The translations under genes and the position numbers were made by a program. From contig NZ_JAQGNX010000184.1 in NCBI RefSeq assembly GCF_028293835.1, positions 1 through 64,000 of the forward strand: 64,000 nucleotides of DNA, given 5' to 3'. Below, piece by piece: positions 1-9,292 of the stretch. How positions within the stretch are numbered: position 1 is the first letter of the stretch; every line of letters starts with the position of its first letter. The notes beneath the pieces were generated by a model that was not told the origin of the DNA, made no database searches, and saw nothing but the letters and a program-made list of their open reading frames with translations. Origin of the DNA: Pseudomonas sp. Lineage in GTDB: Bacteria; Pseudomonadota; Gammaproteobacteria; Pseudomonadales; Pseudomonadaceae.

Positions 1-252
1 CGGACCTGGGCGGAGGACCTGAAGGGCACCGGCATCCGGGTCAACGTGCTGTCGCCCGGGGCGACTGCGACCGAACTCGCCAAGGAAGCGCTGGGCGAGG
101 AAGGCCAGAAGGCCTACGCCGCGATGACTCCGCTCCAACGCATGGCCGATCCGGCGGAAATCGGAGCGGTGGCCGCCTTTCTCGCGTCGTCGGACAGCAG
201 CTTCATGACCGCCAGCGAAGTCGCCGTCGACGGCGGCCTGGCGCAACTCTGA
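1..252 (+). CDS. SDR family oxidoreductase, C-terminal part (cut by window edge)
   Basis: The frame is open from the first base and ends at a TGA, so only the last 83 residues are present. They carry the usual end of a classical short-chain dehydrogenase: GIRVNVLSPG after the catalytic region, then the substrate loop and the terminal block DPAEIGAVAAFLASSDSSFMTASEVAVDGG that closes the Rossmann fold. The catalytic Tyr-x-x-x-Lys lies outside the window, so substrate and cofactor cannot be judged. It is followed by about 215 bases without a gene and then by a convergent HxlR regulator. Confidence 0.9.
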   Translation, partial: RTWAEDLKGTGIRVNVLSPGATATELAKEALGEEGQKAYAAMTPLQRMADPAEIGAVAAFLASSDSSFMTASEVAVDGGLAQL

Positions 253-468
253 CGCGCTACGCCCACCCTTTTCTAACGGTTAGCAAGCGCATATCTTCCG
301 GAAACCCTCGACGCGTGATGCGGTGGAACTGTGCCAGGTTAACGAACAGCAGCGGCGTCAGGCACTAACGTTGGCGCTGACCAAGCAGCAGCCGATCTTA
401 GGTACGGGTGTACTGGTAGGAGGTGACAGCGTGCCAGTTTGAGTTGTCACCCTTCCCGGTTGATGCTG

Positions 469-915
469 TCAGGCGGCACCTTCGATTGAGCAGGCAAAGT
501 CTGACGCGGGGGCATCACCGGGCGTGCCGTCAAAGCGGGCGCGTGCGGCATGGATGTCGCCATAGCAACGGTCCGCCCAATCGATGAGGCCCGCCATCGG
601 GTCCAGCAGCGATTGGCCTAACGGGGCCAGACGATATTCGACGCTCGGCGGCTTGGTTGGAAAGACATGGCGGGTGATCAGTCCGTCGCGCTCCAGATCG
701 CGCAGGGTCTGAGTAAGCATGCGTTTGGAGATATCGCGGATAGCGCGGTGAAGCTCGCTGAAGCGCTGCGGTCGCATCGCGAGAGCCATGATCATGAGCA
801 TGCTCCATTTGTCGCCGATACGGTCGAGCACATCTCGAACCGGGCAGTGCACGGATTGGGACTCGCCCAATGGGTATTGGCTGAATCTTTCAATCGCACT
901 CAATGCGTTGCTCAT
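469..915 (-). CDS. HxlR family transcriptional regulator
   Basis: A 148-residue protein with a single HxlR winged helix. [19 protein letters not shown] near residue 25 is the family signature, including the conserved Cys that in redox-sensing members is the sensor. It is followed by the recognition helix ([30 protein letters not shown]) and the wing (VEYRLAPLG). The ATG at 915 is chosen over an in-frame TTG at 921 because GAGG lies eight bases upstream. It is divergent from the NmrA-like/DoxX pair across about 300 bases. HxlR proteins often control adjacent, divergently transcribed oxidoreductases, so this pair is the inferred target. The effector is unknown. Confidence 0.9.
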   Translation of the reverse strand: MSNALSAIERFSQYPLGESQSVHCPVRDVLDRIGDKWSMLMIMALAMRPQRFSELHRAIRDISKRMLTQTLRDLERDGLITRHVFPTKPPSVEYRLAPLGQSLLDPMAGLIDWADRCYGDIHAARARFDGTPGDAPASDFACSIEGAA

Positions 916-1219
916 GCGCAATTCCTCGAAAACTGTTGGTTACAAAAAACTGCCTCCTTACGGCATGCAGCAGCGGTCTCTATAGTAGACCTACCCCAGC
1001 TAATAAGCTCCAGCTCACGGAGTCTCCATGTCCCCATCTGTTCCCGCTCGCTTTCTCGTGTGCCGGCGTACAGGTGGATCACCCTTGGAGCGCCTTCGAC
1101 GTCTGGCGGTTGGGCGGGGCTATGGCTTGGAATCACTTGCTCCAACTAAAGCGTATCGGTAGCAATGCCTGCCTGTTAGTTGGCCTTACGTACAAATCCT
1201 AAAGATCAGGAGAGCGCTC
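916..1219. promoter_or_regulatory. Divergent intergenic region between HxlR regulator and NmrA-like gene
   Basis: About 300 bases separate the two divergent starts. Several short frames cross it on both strands, but none has a ribosome-binding site or recognisable protein, so I treat it as the shared control region. No clear sigma-70 boxes or long palindrome could be picked out by eye. Confidence 0.5.
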
Positions 1220-2092
1220 ATGTTTTTAGTCATGGGAATTACCGGAAAAGTTGGCGGCGCAACGGCAAAACATCTGTTAGCGCAAGGCAAAGAAGTACGC
1301 GCGCTCGTCCGCAATCGTGGAAAGGCGGCGATATGGGCCGACCAAGGTGTGCAACTGGTAGACGGCGACTGGAATGATTCGGCAGCCATTGAGATGGCGC
1401 TTAGAGGCGTCGAAGGCGCGTTTGTCATGTTGCCAGCTGAATGGGCGCCGTCGCCTGATTACAAAGAAGCGAAGGCTGTGATTGCAAACTACGTCGGTGC
1501 GCTTGCCCAGGCAGCACCGCCGCGGGTGGTAGCACTCTCATCAATGGGTGCAAACAGAACCAGCGGGTTGGGGATGATCACGGCCCTGTCGCTTCTGGAG
1601 CAAGGATTTCGCGACCTGAAATTGCCGATAGCCTATGTGCGCGCCGGTGGATTTTTCGAAAACTTCCTCTACGGCCTACAGGTTGCCCAGGGCGGCACGC
1701 TCCCCGTCTACTACAACCCGACGGATCGGAAATCGACCATGGTCGCGACCAATGATATCGGCGCCGAGATCGCAGCGCTTCTGACCGGGCCGACCTGGTT
1801 GGAGCATCGGGTCATCGAGCTCGGTTCGATGGTCAGCGCGGAGGAAGTCGCGACACAACTGGGTGAGGTCTTGAAGATCGACGTCAAAGCTTTTGCTATC
1901 CCACGGGCCGGGTGGTCGGCGGCGTTCGAGCAGTTCGGCATCCCTAAGGGCCGGACGGGACCGGCCGAAGCGATGTTTGACGCCGTCAACTCAGGCTGGA
2001 TGGACCTCGGGGTCGAGGGCACGGAGCACGTCCCGGGCGCGACGTCCGCCCGCGATGTTTTCGCGGCGGTTCGGAAGGCCGCTACAACGTAG
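1220..2092 (+). CDS. NmrA-like / atypical SDR NAD(P)-binding protein
   Basis: A 290-residue single-domain protein of the atypical SDR group (NmrA/QOR2-like). The N-terminus MGITGKVGGATAKHL is the glycine-rich nucleotide-binding loop. VRALVRN follows, where an Arg after beta-2 typically selects NADPH. VVALSSMGAN and the YVRAGGFFENFL motif are typical of the family. The classical YxxxK catalytic pair is absent, so it may be a redox sensor or quinone/enal reductase rather than a dehydrogenase. The ATG is preceded by AGGAG at seven bases. It is followed 53 bases later by a DoxX gene on the same strand and is divergent from an HxlR regulator, a common arrangement in electrophile or quinone stress loci (inference). 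Confidence 0.85.
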   Translation: MFLVMGITGKVGGATAKHLLAQGKEVRALVRNRGKAAIWADQGVQLVDGDWNDSAAIEMALRGVEGAFVMLPAEWAPSPDYKEAKAVIANYVGALAQAAPPRVVALSSMGANRTSGLGMITALSLLEQGFRDLKLPIAYVRAGGFFENFLYGLQVAQGGTLPVYYNPTDRKSTMVATNDIGAEIAALLTGPTWLEHRVIELGSMVSAEEVATQLGEVLKIDVKAFAIPRAGWSAAFEQFGIPKGRTGPAEAMFDAVNSGWMDLGVEGTEHVPGATSARDVFAAVRKAATT

Positions 2093-2145
2093 GTCTTCAA
2101 CTGCTGCATTCGTCGGCAACACACTCATCATCTAAGGTTGGACAA

Positions 2146-2511
2146 ATGTCTAAAATCTCTTGGGGCCACGTCTTACCCTTAGCGCTTGCCGCTTTCTTTG
2201 TCGTGGGTTCACTCAGCAACATCTTCGCCCCAGTATCTATATACGAGGAATACCTGAAATGGGGCTACCCGCGCTGGTTCCATTTCGTGACCGGATCGCT
2301 GGAACTCACTGCTGCCATTCTGCTTTTCCGGGCGCCGAGTCGCCTGTTAGGCTCGGCGCTCGGCGGCACTGTCATGGTTGCCGCCCTCGCGACCGTTATT
2401 ATCCACGGCGAATATGGGCACGCTGTGGCGCCACTCATCTTCGCGACACTGTCATGTGTGGTCGGCTGGATAAGCTGGACCAAGCGGATTGCATTGCAAC
2501 CTACAGGTTGA
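2146..2511 (+). CDS. DoxX family small membrane protein
   Basis: A 121-residue protein with four predicted transmembrane helices: LPLALAAFFVVGSLSNIF, the stretch after WFHFVTGSLELTAAILLF, LGSALGGTVMVAALATVII and APLIFATLSCVVGWI. The length, helix spacing and GSLEL segment fit the DoxX/DoxX-like family of inner-membrane proteins, whose members are linked to quinone-dependent redox reactions. It probably shares a transcript with the preceding NmrA-like gene. The specific activity is unknown. Confidence 0.8.
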   Translation: MSKISWGHVLPLALAAFFVVGSLSNIFAPVSIYEEYLKWGYPRWFHFVTGSLELTAAILLFRAPSRLLGSALGGTVMVAALATVIIHGEYGHAVAPLIFATLSCVVGWISWTKRIALQPTG

Positions 2512-2582
2512 CCAGACACCACACCCAGCGCTTGCGCTGAACCCAAGCAGGTTTGCCCGCCAGTATTAAGGTCTGATCCATT

Positions 2583-2613
2583 CAACAACGCGGCCCAAGT
2601 GGCCGCGTTGTTG
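2583..2613. terminator. Strong hairpin downstream of the DoxX gene
   Basis: Perfect 13-bp stem CAACAACGCGGCC / GGCCGCGTTGTTG around a five-base loop, 72 bases after the DoxX stop. It has no long T run on either side, so it may work as a transcript-end stabiliser as well as a terminator. The rest of the 334-base gap up to the GntR start holds no gene; a TTAACGTTAA palindrome at 2763-2772 lies in the GntR upstream region. Confidence 0.65.
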
Positions 2614-2845
2614 TTAGTGGCGGCACGGCCGGCATGCCACGAACAGCGCCGATGCAAAACCATGCACCACCCCGAGGTGCGCTTCGTTGGTGCTTCTTTA
2701 AGTAGCAACCGCGAGTCACCCTCTGCCCACTGTTTAGAAAATAAACGCGTGCATTCAAACGTTTAACGTTAACGCCTAACCATGGCACAGCGTTTGCTTG
2801 ACTGAATTTATGGATTATTGGATACAAAAATTCAAAGGTAACGAG

Positions 2846-3520
2846 ATGCGACCTGTAACTGGATATGCCGAACGTCAGCCAGTCACGGCCGAAGAGGAGG
2901 CTTACGCGTTCTTGTTGGATGCCATCTGCAAAGGCACGTATCGGATGGGCGACCGGCTAATCGCCGAGGACATTGCCGGCGAAATCGGCATGAGCCGCAT
3001 GCCGGTGCGTGAGGCTTTTCGGCGTTTGGCAGCAGACGGGCTGGTAGTGCTGCGCCCTAATCGCGGCGCGGTAGTCAGCGAGTTGGATGTCGAGGGAATG
3101 CAGGAGGTGTTCGAGATGCGGAGCGCGCTAGAGGGACTCGCCGTCCGCGTCGCGGTGTCAAAGATCACCGACCGTAACCTGGCTCATCTGGAGCGACTGC
3201 TCGAAGACATGGACGATTATCGCGATGAAAGCGAAGAGTGGGTCAGTCGCCATCGCGGTTTCCATGAATACCTGTGCAGCCTCAGCGGACGACCAAGGCT
3301 GATGCGCCAGATTTCCAGCTTGTACATGGTGATCGAGCCGCACATGCGTGTGTGGCTGGAGCACGTGGAAAAGCCCTTGAGCGCACGAGAAGAGCACGCT
3401 GTGATTCTCGACGCTCTGCGTTCCCGGGATGCCCAACTGGCCGAGCGAGTGCTACGCGAACACATTGAAGGCACGGTCCCGAGCCTGATCGCCTTTGTGC
3501 AAACCCACCCAGGGCGCTAA
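2846..3520 (+). CDS. GntR family (FCD/FadR subfamily) transcriptional regulator
   Basis: A 224-residue regulator with an N-terminal GntR winged helix (DRLIAEDIAGEIGMSRMPVREAFRRLAADGLVVLRPNRGAVV) and a C-terminal all-helical FCD ligand domain starting at EVFEMRSALEGLAVRVA. Metal- or ligand-binding His residues of that domain are seen in RHRGFHEYL and EEHAVILDAL. The ATG at 2846 is preferred over upstream starts because AAAGG lies seven bases before it. It precedes the ABC transporter and the gamma-glutamyltransferase homologue on the same strand and is the likely local regulator, responding to a transported acid or amino acid (inference). Confidence 0.9.
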   Translation: MRPVTGYAERQPVTAEEEAYAFLLDAICKGTYRMGDRLIAEDIAGEIGMSRMPVREAFRRLAADGLVVLRPNRGAVVSELDVEGMQEVFEMRSALEGLAVRVAVSKITDRNLAHLERLLEDMDDYRDESEEWVSRHRGFHEYLCSLSGRPRLMRQISSLYMVIEPHMRVWLEHVEKPLSAREEHAVILDALRSRDAQLAERVLREHIEGTVPSLIAFVQTHPGR

Positions 3521-3617
3521 GCGCCATAAATGAGCGGCCTCAGAGTCCGCCGTCGACACGTCGTGACGTTCAGTACTGCCGCGGTTAACCCTCAATCACT
3601 GCAATCGGAGTTTCGTC

Positions 3618-4424
3618 ATGCATAAACCAAACGCCTTGGCTGCCCTTGTTTTCCTGGCTCTTTGTATATCGATGGCCACGGCTGCGCCTACGGTGCCGGA
3701 TCGTTTGCAGAAGGTCGACAAGGTCACCTACTGCTCTGGGATGGACTCACCGCCGCTGGTGTCATTCGATGCGAGCCAAAAGCCTGTCGGACTGACCATT
3801 GATCTTGGCGTAGAGATCGCAAAGCGTCTGGGCGGCAAAAAAGTTGAATGGCGCGTGATTCCGTTCTCGGGCTTGGTGCCAGCGTTGTTGGCGCAGCAGT
3901 GCGACATGATCGTCGACCAGCTTTTCGACAAACCCGAGCGACGCGAAGTAATCAACATCGTTAATTACATGTACTCAAGCCAGTCAGTCGTCGTGCCCAA
4001 AGGTAACCCGAAAGGCATCAAGTCTCTCGACAGTCTGTCCGGGCACAAAGTCGCGGTGCTCAACGGTTCGACCATCAAGACGCTGCTCGACGCTCAGAAC
4101 GAAACCCTCGTCAAGGCTGGCAAGCAACCGCTCAAGCTGGTGGTCTATAACACGGATACCGACGCCTTCCAGGCATTGCGCATCAACCAGGTCGACGCCT
4201 ACGGGACCACCGTCGAGACCGCGGGTTTTTACGCCAACATGGCGCCGGATCTGTTTCAGGAAGGAGTACCCGCCTTCAGCCGCATCTTGACCGGGCTGGG
4301 CATCCGTAAGGACGACCCGCAACTGACCACCGCCGTACAACAAGTGATCAGCGACATGCGTAGCGACGGCAGCTACACCCAACTGCTCGCCAAATGGCAC
4401 GTGGAAAGCGACAAGCTCGATTAA
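3618..4424 (+). CDS. Polar amino acid ABC transporter, periplasmic binding protein
   Basis: A 268-residue protein with a Sec signal peptide (hydrophobic core ALAALVFLALCISMATAAP, cleavage likely near residue 23). The mature part is a family-3 solute-binding domain: SPPLVSFDASQKPVGLTIDLGVEIAKRLG, then IPFSGLVPALLAQQCDMIVD and the central GHKVAVLNGSTIK. It captures a polar amino acid or small peptide-like ligand in the periplasm and delivers it to the permease encoded 23 bases downstream. The ligand cannot be read from sequence. The presence of a gamma-glutamyltransferase homologue at the end of the cluster makes a gamma-glutamyl compound plausible. Confidence 0.9.
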   Translation: MHKPNALAALVFLALCISMATAAPTVPDRLQKVDKVTYCSGMDSPPLVSFDASQKPVGLTIDLGVEIAKRLGGKKVEWRVIPFSGLVPALLAQQCDMIVDQLFDKPERREVINIVNYMYSSQSVVVPKGNPKGIKSLDSLSGHKVAVLNGSTIKTLLDAQNETLVKAGKQPLKLVVYNTDTDAFQALRINQVDAYGTTVETAGFYANMAPDLFQEGVPAFSRILTGLGIRKDDPQLTTAVQQVISDMRSDGSYTQLLAKWHVESDKLD

Positions 4425-4447
4425 GCCAAGCCTACCGGGGTGAGTCG

Positions 4448-5215
4448 ATGAACTTTAATTGGGATGTATTCTGGCAGTACCTGTTGCAGCCCAGCGGGGT
4501 CTATCTGACCGGGCTGTGGCTAACCTGCCTGATCAGCGTACTGGCAATGCTAATGGGCTGCGCGCTGGGGCTGATGGCGGCGCTCATGCGTCTGTCAAAG
4601 AACCCGCTGCTGAATTGGCCTGTGCGTTTCTACGTTTGGTTGATGCGCGGCACGCCGCTGCTGGTGCAGATTGTCTTTCTCTACACCGCGTTGGCGGCGG
4701 GCGGCATATTCCGTTTCGAGGACATCGACCTGGGCTGGTTTGTCGTACCGGGCAACATCCAGGCCGCAATCATCGCCTTGGGATTGAACGAAGGTGCTTA
4801 CATGGCCGAAATCATTCGTGCCGGGATCGGTGCCGTGGACAAAGGCCAGTATGAGGCCGGACGCTCACTGGGCATGACCTTCGGCAAGCTAATGCGGCGT
4901 ATCGTCCTCCCGCAGGCGTTTCGGGTAATCGTTCCGCCACTTGGCAATGAGTTCAACGTCATGCTCAAGAACACTACCCTGGTAAGTGTCATCGGTGTGC
5001 AGGAACTGCTGCTCAGCACGCAAATGGTGACGTCGGCTACCTTCCGCGTCTTCGAGTTGTACCTGGTAGTGGCTATATATTTCCTGATGCTCACCACGCT
5101 GTGGGGCTTTTTTCAACGCTGGCTCGAGCATCGATTTGGACAGTCGGATCGTCAGCCGCCGGCGGCCGGGCGGATGTTCGGACGCAGCGCAATGAAACTG
5201 CTGAGGGGACGCTGA
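4448..5215 (+). CDS. Polar amino acid ABC transporter, permease
   Basis: A 255-residue inner-membrane permease of the HisM/GlnP family. Hydrophobic segments begin at [17 protein letters not shown] and continue through [16 protein letters not shown]. The EAA loop that contacts the ATPase is visible as [31 protein letters not shown]. The ATG at 4448 follows GGGGTGAG and comes just after the binding-protein stop; longer upstream starts would overlap the binding protein. Only one permease gene is present, so the transporter would be a homodimer in the membrane. Confidence 0.93.
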   Translation: MNFNWDVFWQYLLQPSGVYLTGLWLTCLISVLAMLMGCALGLMAALMRLSKNPLLNWPVRFYVWLMRGTPLLVQIVFLYTALAAGGIFRFEDIDLGWFVVPGNIQAAIIALGLNEGAYMAEIIRAGIGAVDKGQYEAGRSLGMTFGKLMRRIVLPQAFRVIVPPLGNEFNVMLKNTTLVSVIGVQELLLSTQMVTSATFRVFELYLVVAIYFLMLTTLWGFFQRWLEHRFGQSDRQPPAAGRMFGRSAMKLLRGR

Positions 5216-5216
5216 T

Positions 5217-5996
5217 ATGGCGCAGAGACGTGAGGAGCTGGTCATCGAAGCGCTGGATATTCACAAGTCCTTTGGCGATCTAGAGATTCTTAAAGGAATT
5301 TCGCTGCAAGTGCGGCGTGGTGAAGTTGTGGTGCTGATCGGCGCTTCGGGGTCGGGCAAGACCACGTTTATTCGCTGCATCAATTTGCTGGAGGAGATTC
5401 AGTCTGGCCGCATCCGCGTCAACGGTAACCCCATGGGCTACCGCGAGCTTGCCGACGGGAGTCTGGTGCGAGATTCGGAGCGTAACATCGCTCGTCAACG
5501 ACGGGATATCGGGATGGTGTTCCAGCGTTTCAATCTGTTTCCGCACATGACCGCGCTTGAAAATATCATCGAGGCGCCGATTCATGTGCTCGGTGTGTCG
5601 CGTGACGCAGCGCTGGCTCAAGCCCATGGACTTCTGTCGCGGGTGGGTCTCGCGGATAAGGCAGCGCATTACCCCTCCATGCTGTCTGGCGGCCAACAGC
5701 AACGTGTAGCAATTGCCCGTGCGCTGGCAATGAAACCGCAAGCGATGTTGTTTGATGAACCCACCAGCGCATTAGATCCGGAAACAGTAGGCGAAGTATT
5801 GCAAGTGATGAAGGAGTTGGCTGAGGAGGGCATGACCATGGTGATCGTGACCCACGAAATGGGATTTGCCCGAGAAGTGGCCGACCGCGTGGTGGTGCTC
5901 GATCAAGGGGAACTGATTGAGCAGGGGCCGCCGGAGCAAATATTCACACGGCCCAGTCACCCTCGGACTCAGGCTTTTCTCAGCCGCGTGCTGTAA
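5217..5996 (+). CDS. Polar amino acid ABC transporter, ATP-binding protein
   Basis: A 259-residue ATPase of the GlnQ/HisP type. Walker A is GASGSGKT, the Q-loop lies in [14 protein letters not shown], the signature is LSGGQQQR, Walker B is [12 protein letters not shown] and the switch His is in VIVTHEMGF. The start is one base beyond the permease stop, so the two genes are translationally coupled. The ABC ring order binding protein, permease, ATPase is complete and uninterrupted. Confidence 0.96.
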   Translation: MAQRREELVIEALDIHKSFGDLEILKGISLQVRRGEVVVLIGASGSGKTTFIRCINLLEEIQSGRIRVNGNPMGYRELADGSLVRDSERNIARQRRDIGMVFQRFNLFPHMTALENIIEAPIHVLGVSRDAALAQAHGLLSRVGLADKAAHYPSMLSGGQQQRVAIARALAMKPQAMLFDEPTSALDPETVGEVLQVMKELAEEGMTMVIVTHEMGFAREVADRVVVLDQGELIEQGPPEQIFTRPSHPRTQAFLSRVL

Positions 5997-6147
5997 CGAG
6001 TGTTACCTGGGGAATCGTTCCTGGACGACGAGGTGACAGCTACACCGTCATCTCCTTCGATTGACCGGACAGCCTATAGCGGCCGGCTTCCCGACCTTGA
6101 ACCGGGTAAAGCTGGCCACCGAATTTCGTTTATAAAGAGCATTTGCG

Positions 6148-7758
6148 ATGTTGAAATATTCTGCCCACGAGTACCCCTATCCGTCGCAGCGCCAATGCGT
6201 GTTCGGACGCCGCGGCATGGTGGCCGCCTCGCAACCGCTTGCGGCCCAGGCCGGGATGGAGGTGATGCAAAAGGGCGGCAATGCCATCGATGCCGCCATC
6301 GCCACAGCCGCCGCATTGACCGTGGTCGAGCCCACGGGCTGCGGCATTGGCGGTGATGCGTTTGCGCTTGTCTGGTGCAAGGGACAACTACACGGTTTGA
6401 ATGGCAACGGCCACGCTCCAGCGGCGCTTAGCATCGACGCGGTCAAGGCGGCGGGACATGAGCAGATGCCTCTCTATGGATGGACGCCAGTAACGGTTCC
6501 AGGCTGTCCTTCGGCTTGGGCCGAGCTGTCAAAGCGCTTTGGCAAGTTGCCGTTCGCCGAGCTGCTGAAGCCGGCGATAAGTTTAGCGCGAGACGGTTTT
6601 CCGCTGTCTCCCGTGGTCGCTCATCAATGGCAAATCGCGTTCAACGAATTCAGCGCGCACCGCACCGCCGCGCTGGAGAGCTGGTTCGAGACGTTCCTCA
6701 TCGAGGGCCAAGTGCCGAAGGCGGGTGAGTTGTTCCGTAATCCAGCTCAGGCGAAAACCCTGGAAGAATTGGCAGCGACTGAATGCGAAACCCTTTATCG
6801 AGGCGCCTTGGCGCAAAGGCTTGACGCTCATGCGCGTGCTACGGGGGGTTATCTACGAGCGGAGGACTTGGCAAACTTTCGCGCGCAATGGGTTGATCCC
6901 ATCAGCATTAACTACCGTGGCTACGACGTCTGGGAAATCCCGCCGAGCGGCCAAGGGTTGGTAGCGTTGATGACCCTGAAGATTCTTGAGGGCTTTAATT
7001 TCGATCATCGCGACAGTCAGTTGACCTGGCACCGTCAATTGGAAGCCATGAAGTTGGCTTACAGTGATGGCTTGCACCACATCACTGACCCACTGCACAT
7101 GAAAGTGGCGGTGGCCGATCTATTGACCGACCGTTACAGCGCCAAACGTCGGGCAATGATAGGTAAGCGGGCCCTTGACCCACGGCCGGGCGACCCCCAC
7201 GCCAGCGGCACGGTCTATCTGGCGACCGCAGATGCGCAAGGCAATATGGTGTCGTTCATCCAGAGCAACTACCATGGCTTCGGATCCGGGGTGGTGCTGC
7301 CCGACAGCGGTCTGGCATTGCAAAACCGTGGTCAGGAATTCAGCCTCGATCCAGCGCACGCCAACTGCCTGATGCCCGGCAAGAAGACTTTTCACACCAT
7401 CATTCCTGGTTTCCTTAGCAAGGACGGCATTCCAGTCGGTCCATTTGGCGTCATGGGGGGTTACATGCAACCCCAAGGGCACGTACAGATGGTCATGAAC
7501 CTCGTTGATTTCGGCCTTAATCCACAGGCCGCTCTGGATGCGCCGCGCTGGCAGTGGCTTGGGGGCCTGAAGGTCGGGATTGAGCAGGGCGCGTCAAGAG
7601 ACCTGGCCGCAGCACTCGCCAGGCGCGGGCATGACATCAGCATCGCCTATGACTACACGGACTACGGTCGAGGGCAGATTATCGTACGCGATCCAGTTAC
7701 GGGCGTGCTATGCGGCGGGACCGAGCCGAGGGCAGACTCGCACATCGCGGCGTGGTGA
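6148..7758 (+). CDS. Gamma-glutamyltransferase family protein without signal peptide (YwrD-like)
   Basis: A 536-residue Ntn-hydrolase of the gamma-glutamyltranspeptidase family. The N-terminal block GGNAIDAAIATAAALTVVEPTGCGIGGDAF and the later PFGVMGGYMQPQGHVQ and DAPRWQW blocks are diagnostic. Self-cleavage should occur before Thr355 in SGTVYLATADAQGNMVSF, creating large and small subunits with Thr as nucleophile. Unlike the GGT at 46098 it has no signal peptide, so it should act in the cytoplasm, as in the YwrD/cephalosporin-acylase-like branch. Placed 151 bases after the amino acid ABC genes and the GntR regulator, it probably hydrolyses the imported gamma-glutamyl or similar amide (inference). 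Confidence 0.9.
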   Translation: MLKYSAHEYPYPSQRQCVFGRRGMVAASQPLAAQAGMEVMQKGGNAIDAAIATAAALTVVEPTGCGIGGDAFALVWCKGQLHGLNGNGHAPAALSIDAVKAAGHEQMPLYGWTPVTVPGCPSAWAELSKRFGKLPFAELLKPAISLARDGFPLSPVVAHQWQIAFNEFSAHRTAALESWFETFLIEGQVPKAGELFRNPAQAKTLEELAATECETLYRGALAQRLDAHARATGGYLRAEDLANFRAQWVDPISINYRGYDVWEIPPSGQGLVALMTLKILEGFNFDHRDSQLTWHRQLEAMKLAYSDGLHHITDPLHMKVAVADLLTDRYSAKRRAMIGKRALDPRPGDPHASGTVYLATADAQGNMVSFIQSNYHGFGSGVVLPDSGLALQNRGQEFSLDPAHANCLMPGKKTFHTIIPGFLSKDGIPVGPFGVMGGYMQPQGHVQMVMNLVDFGLNPQAALDAPRWQWLGGLKVGIEQGASRDLAAALARRGHDISIAYDYTDYGRGQIIVRDPVTGVLCGGTEPRADSHIAAW

Positions 7759-7927
7759 TCGCATTTGATCAGGGGCTGGTTTATGCATGGAGGATTGGAG
7801 AAGTCGCGGTTGATCAAGTCGGCATGCGAAGCGAAGAGCTCCGCACGCCGTATTCAACCATGGTCAGCACTAAGCCGTCTTTTTAGCCGAGCTGTTGCAA
7901 ACCGGCGTCAAGGTTCGAAATTGAGTG

Positions 7928-9292
7928 TCAGCGTCGATATGAGCCTCGTCCGCAATGAGGCAGCCACACCGATACGCACAATCCGCTTTGCGCCTTTTCA
8001 TCGTTGAACCCCAGGCGAACGTCTGCGCCTGTACGGTCCGCTATCGCCTTAACGATGGACAGACCCAGCCCGGAGCCAATCTGGTGGCTGCCAAGGCTTC
8101 TATAGAAGGGATCAAACACCCGCTCCTGTTCCTCGGGCGGGATACCCGGGCCGGAATCCCTGATTTGCAGGCGAACCGCGTCCTGCTCGATGTCGACGTA
8201 AAGGTCGATTTTTCCCCCTGGCGGCGTATAACGAATCGCATTGTCGACGAGATTTTTCACCAGCATGATCAGGTCGATTTCGTGCATAAGCACGTATGCA
8301 TCGTCTGCACCCTCGACGCCAATATCGATCTGCTTAGCCTCGGCCAGCTCCAGCAGATCTTCGAGGACACGGGCGTACACCGCGCGTACCGACACCGGGA
8401 CCGCTGACGCCGGCGATACCGACTGGGCCTTGGCCAGCGTCAGTAATTGATCGATCAGGTATCGTCCGCGTTCGATCCCCCGCTGCAACGGCAACAGCCG
8501 TTCACGGGCCTCGACAGGCATGTCAACGCTGGCCAAACGCTCGGCTTGCAAGGACAGGGCAGTCAGCGGAGACCTCAGTTCGTGAGCGGCGTCGGCTACG
8601 AACCGGCCCTGGGCCTCCATGGACTGGCGCACCCGTTTGAATAAGCGATTGATGGCGACGACAAATGGCCGAATCTCCGCCGGTAGATGGCTTTCATCGA
8701 TTGCGTGCAATGCTTGTTCAGGGCGCTGGTCGATTTCAGAAGACAACGTGGCGATGGGTTGGAACAATTTGCGCACCAGATCGGCAACTACCAGCAACAG
8801 CACAGGAAATAAAATCAAAAACGGCAGCAGGCTTCGCAACGCGCTTTCGCGGGCGTCCTTGTCGCGGCCGCCGATTTCCTGGGCCACGGCGATACGGTCG
8901 CCGTGCTCAGTCGTCTTGACCAACACCCGATAGGGTTCGCCGCCTACGTCGAGGGTTGAAATGCCGTCGGAGAGCGTCGTCGGCAGGGGCAGGGGCAACC
9001 AGGCGTCGCCTTGCTCAACGGCCTTGCTGCCGTCGGCCAAATACTGAACGGATACTCTTGATTCGTCGTCGTCTTCGACCCCGCTGCCGGGGTATCGCAA
9101 CGTCATCTGCTGTCGATCAACCAGCACCGCCACCTGACGCAGGGTGGCGTCCTGCATCTCGTGGGCTTCATCCAATGCTGATACGAACGCGAAAATGCCA
9201 GCCAGAATCGCGACGATCAAAATGGCTAATGACAGGGCGATGGACAATCTGAGTTGGATGGACTCGCTCAAGCGTTTTTTGAAACCATCCAT
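7928..9292 (-). CDS. Sensor histidine kinase (QseC/PmrB type)
   Basis: A 454-residue membrane kinase. Helix 1 is RLSIALSLAILIVAILAGIF, then a periplasmic sensor of about 130 residues, helix 2 (LLPFLILFPVLLLVVADLV), a short linker, and the HisKA domain with phospho-acceptor His in VADAAHELRSPLTAL. The ATPase domain has N-box NLVDNAIRYTPPGG, G1 DSGPGIP and G2 GSGLGLSIVK. The periplasmic domain resembles those of QseC/PmrB kinases, but the signal is unknown. Its start overlaps the end of the response regulator gene by 25 bases, so the pair is one operon. A gap of about 170 bases follows the upstream GGT-like gene. Confidence 0.93.
   Translation of the reverse strand: MDGFKKRLSESIQLRLSIALSLAILIVAILAGIFAFVSALDEAHEMQDATLRQVAVLVDRQQMTLRYPGSGVEDDDESRVSVQYLADGSKAVEQGDAWLPLPLPTTLSDGISTLDVGGEPYRVLVKTTEHGDRIAVAQEIGGRDKDARESALRSLLPFLILFPVLLLVVADLVRKLFQPIATLSSEIDQRPEQALHAIDESHLPAEIRPFVVAINRLFKRVRQSMEAQGRFVADAAHELRSPLTALSLQAERLASVDMPVEARERLLPLQRGIERGRYLIDQLLTLAKAQSVSPASAVPVSVRAVYARVLEDLLELAEAKQIDIGVEGADDAYVLMHEIDLIMLVKNLVDNAIRYTPPGGKIDLYVDIEQDAVRLQIRDSGPGIPPEEQERVFDPFYRSLGSHQIGSGLGLSIVKAIADRTGADVRLGFNDEKAQSGLCVSVWLPHCGRGSYRR

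Noticed and set aside
903-1202. Overlapping frames between the HxlR and NmrA-like genes.
   Set aside because: They overlap each other in several frames, lack ribosome-binding sites and do not resemble known proteins.
7759-7927. A short frame of about 40 codons after the GGT-like gene looks slightly protein-like (AFDQGLVYAWRIGEVAVDQV...).
   Set aside because: No start codon or ribosome-binding site and no recognisable family; too short to call a remnant.
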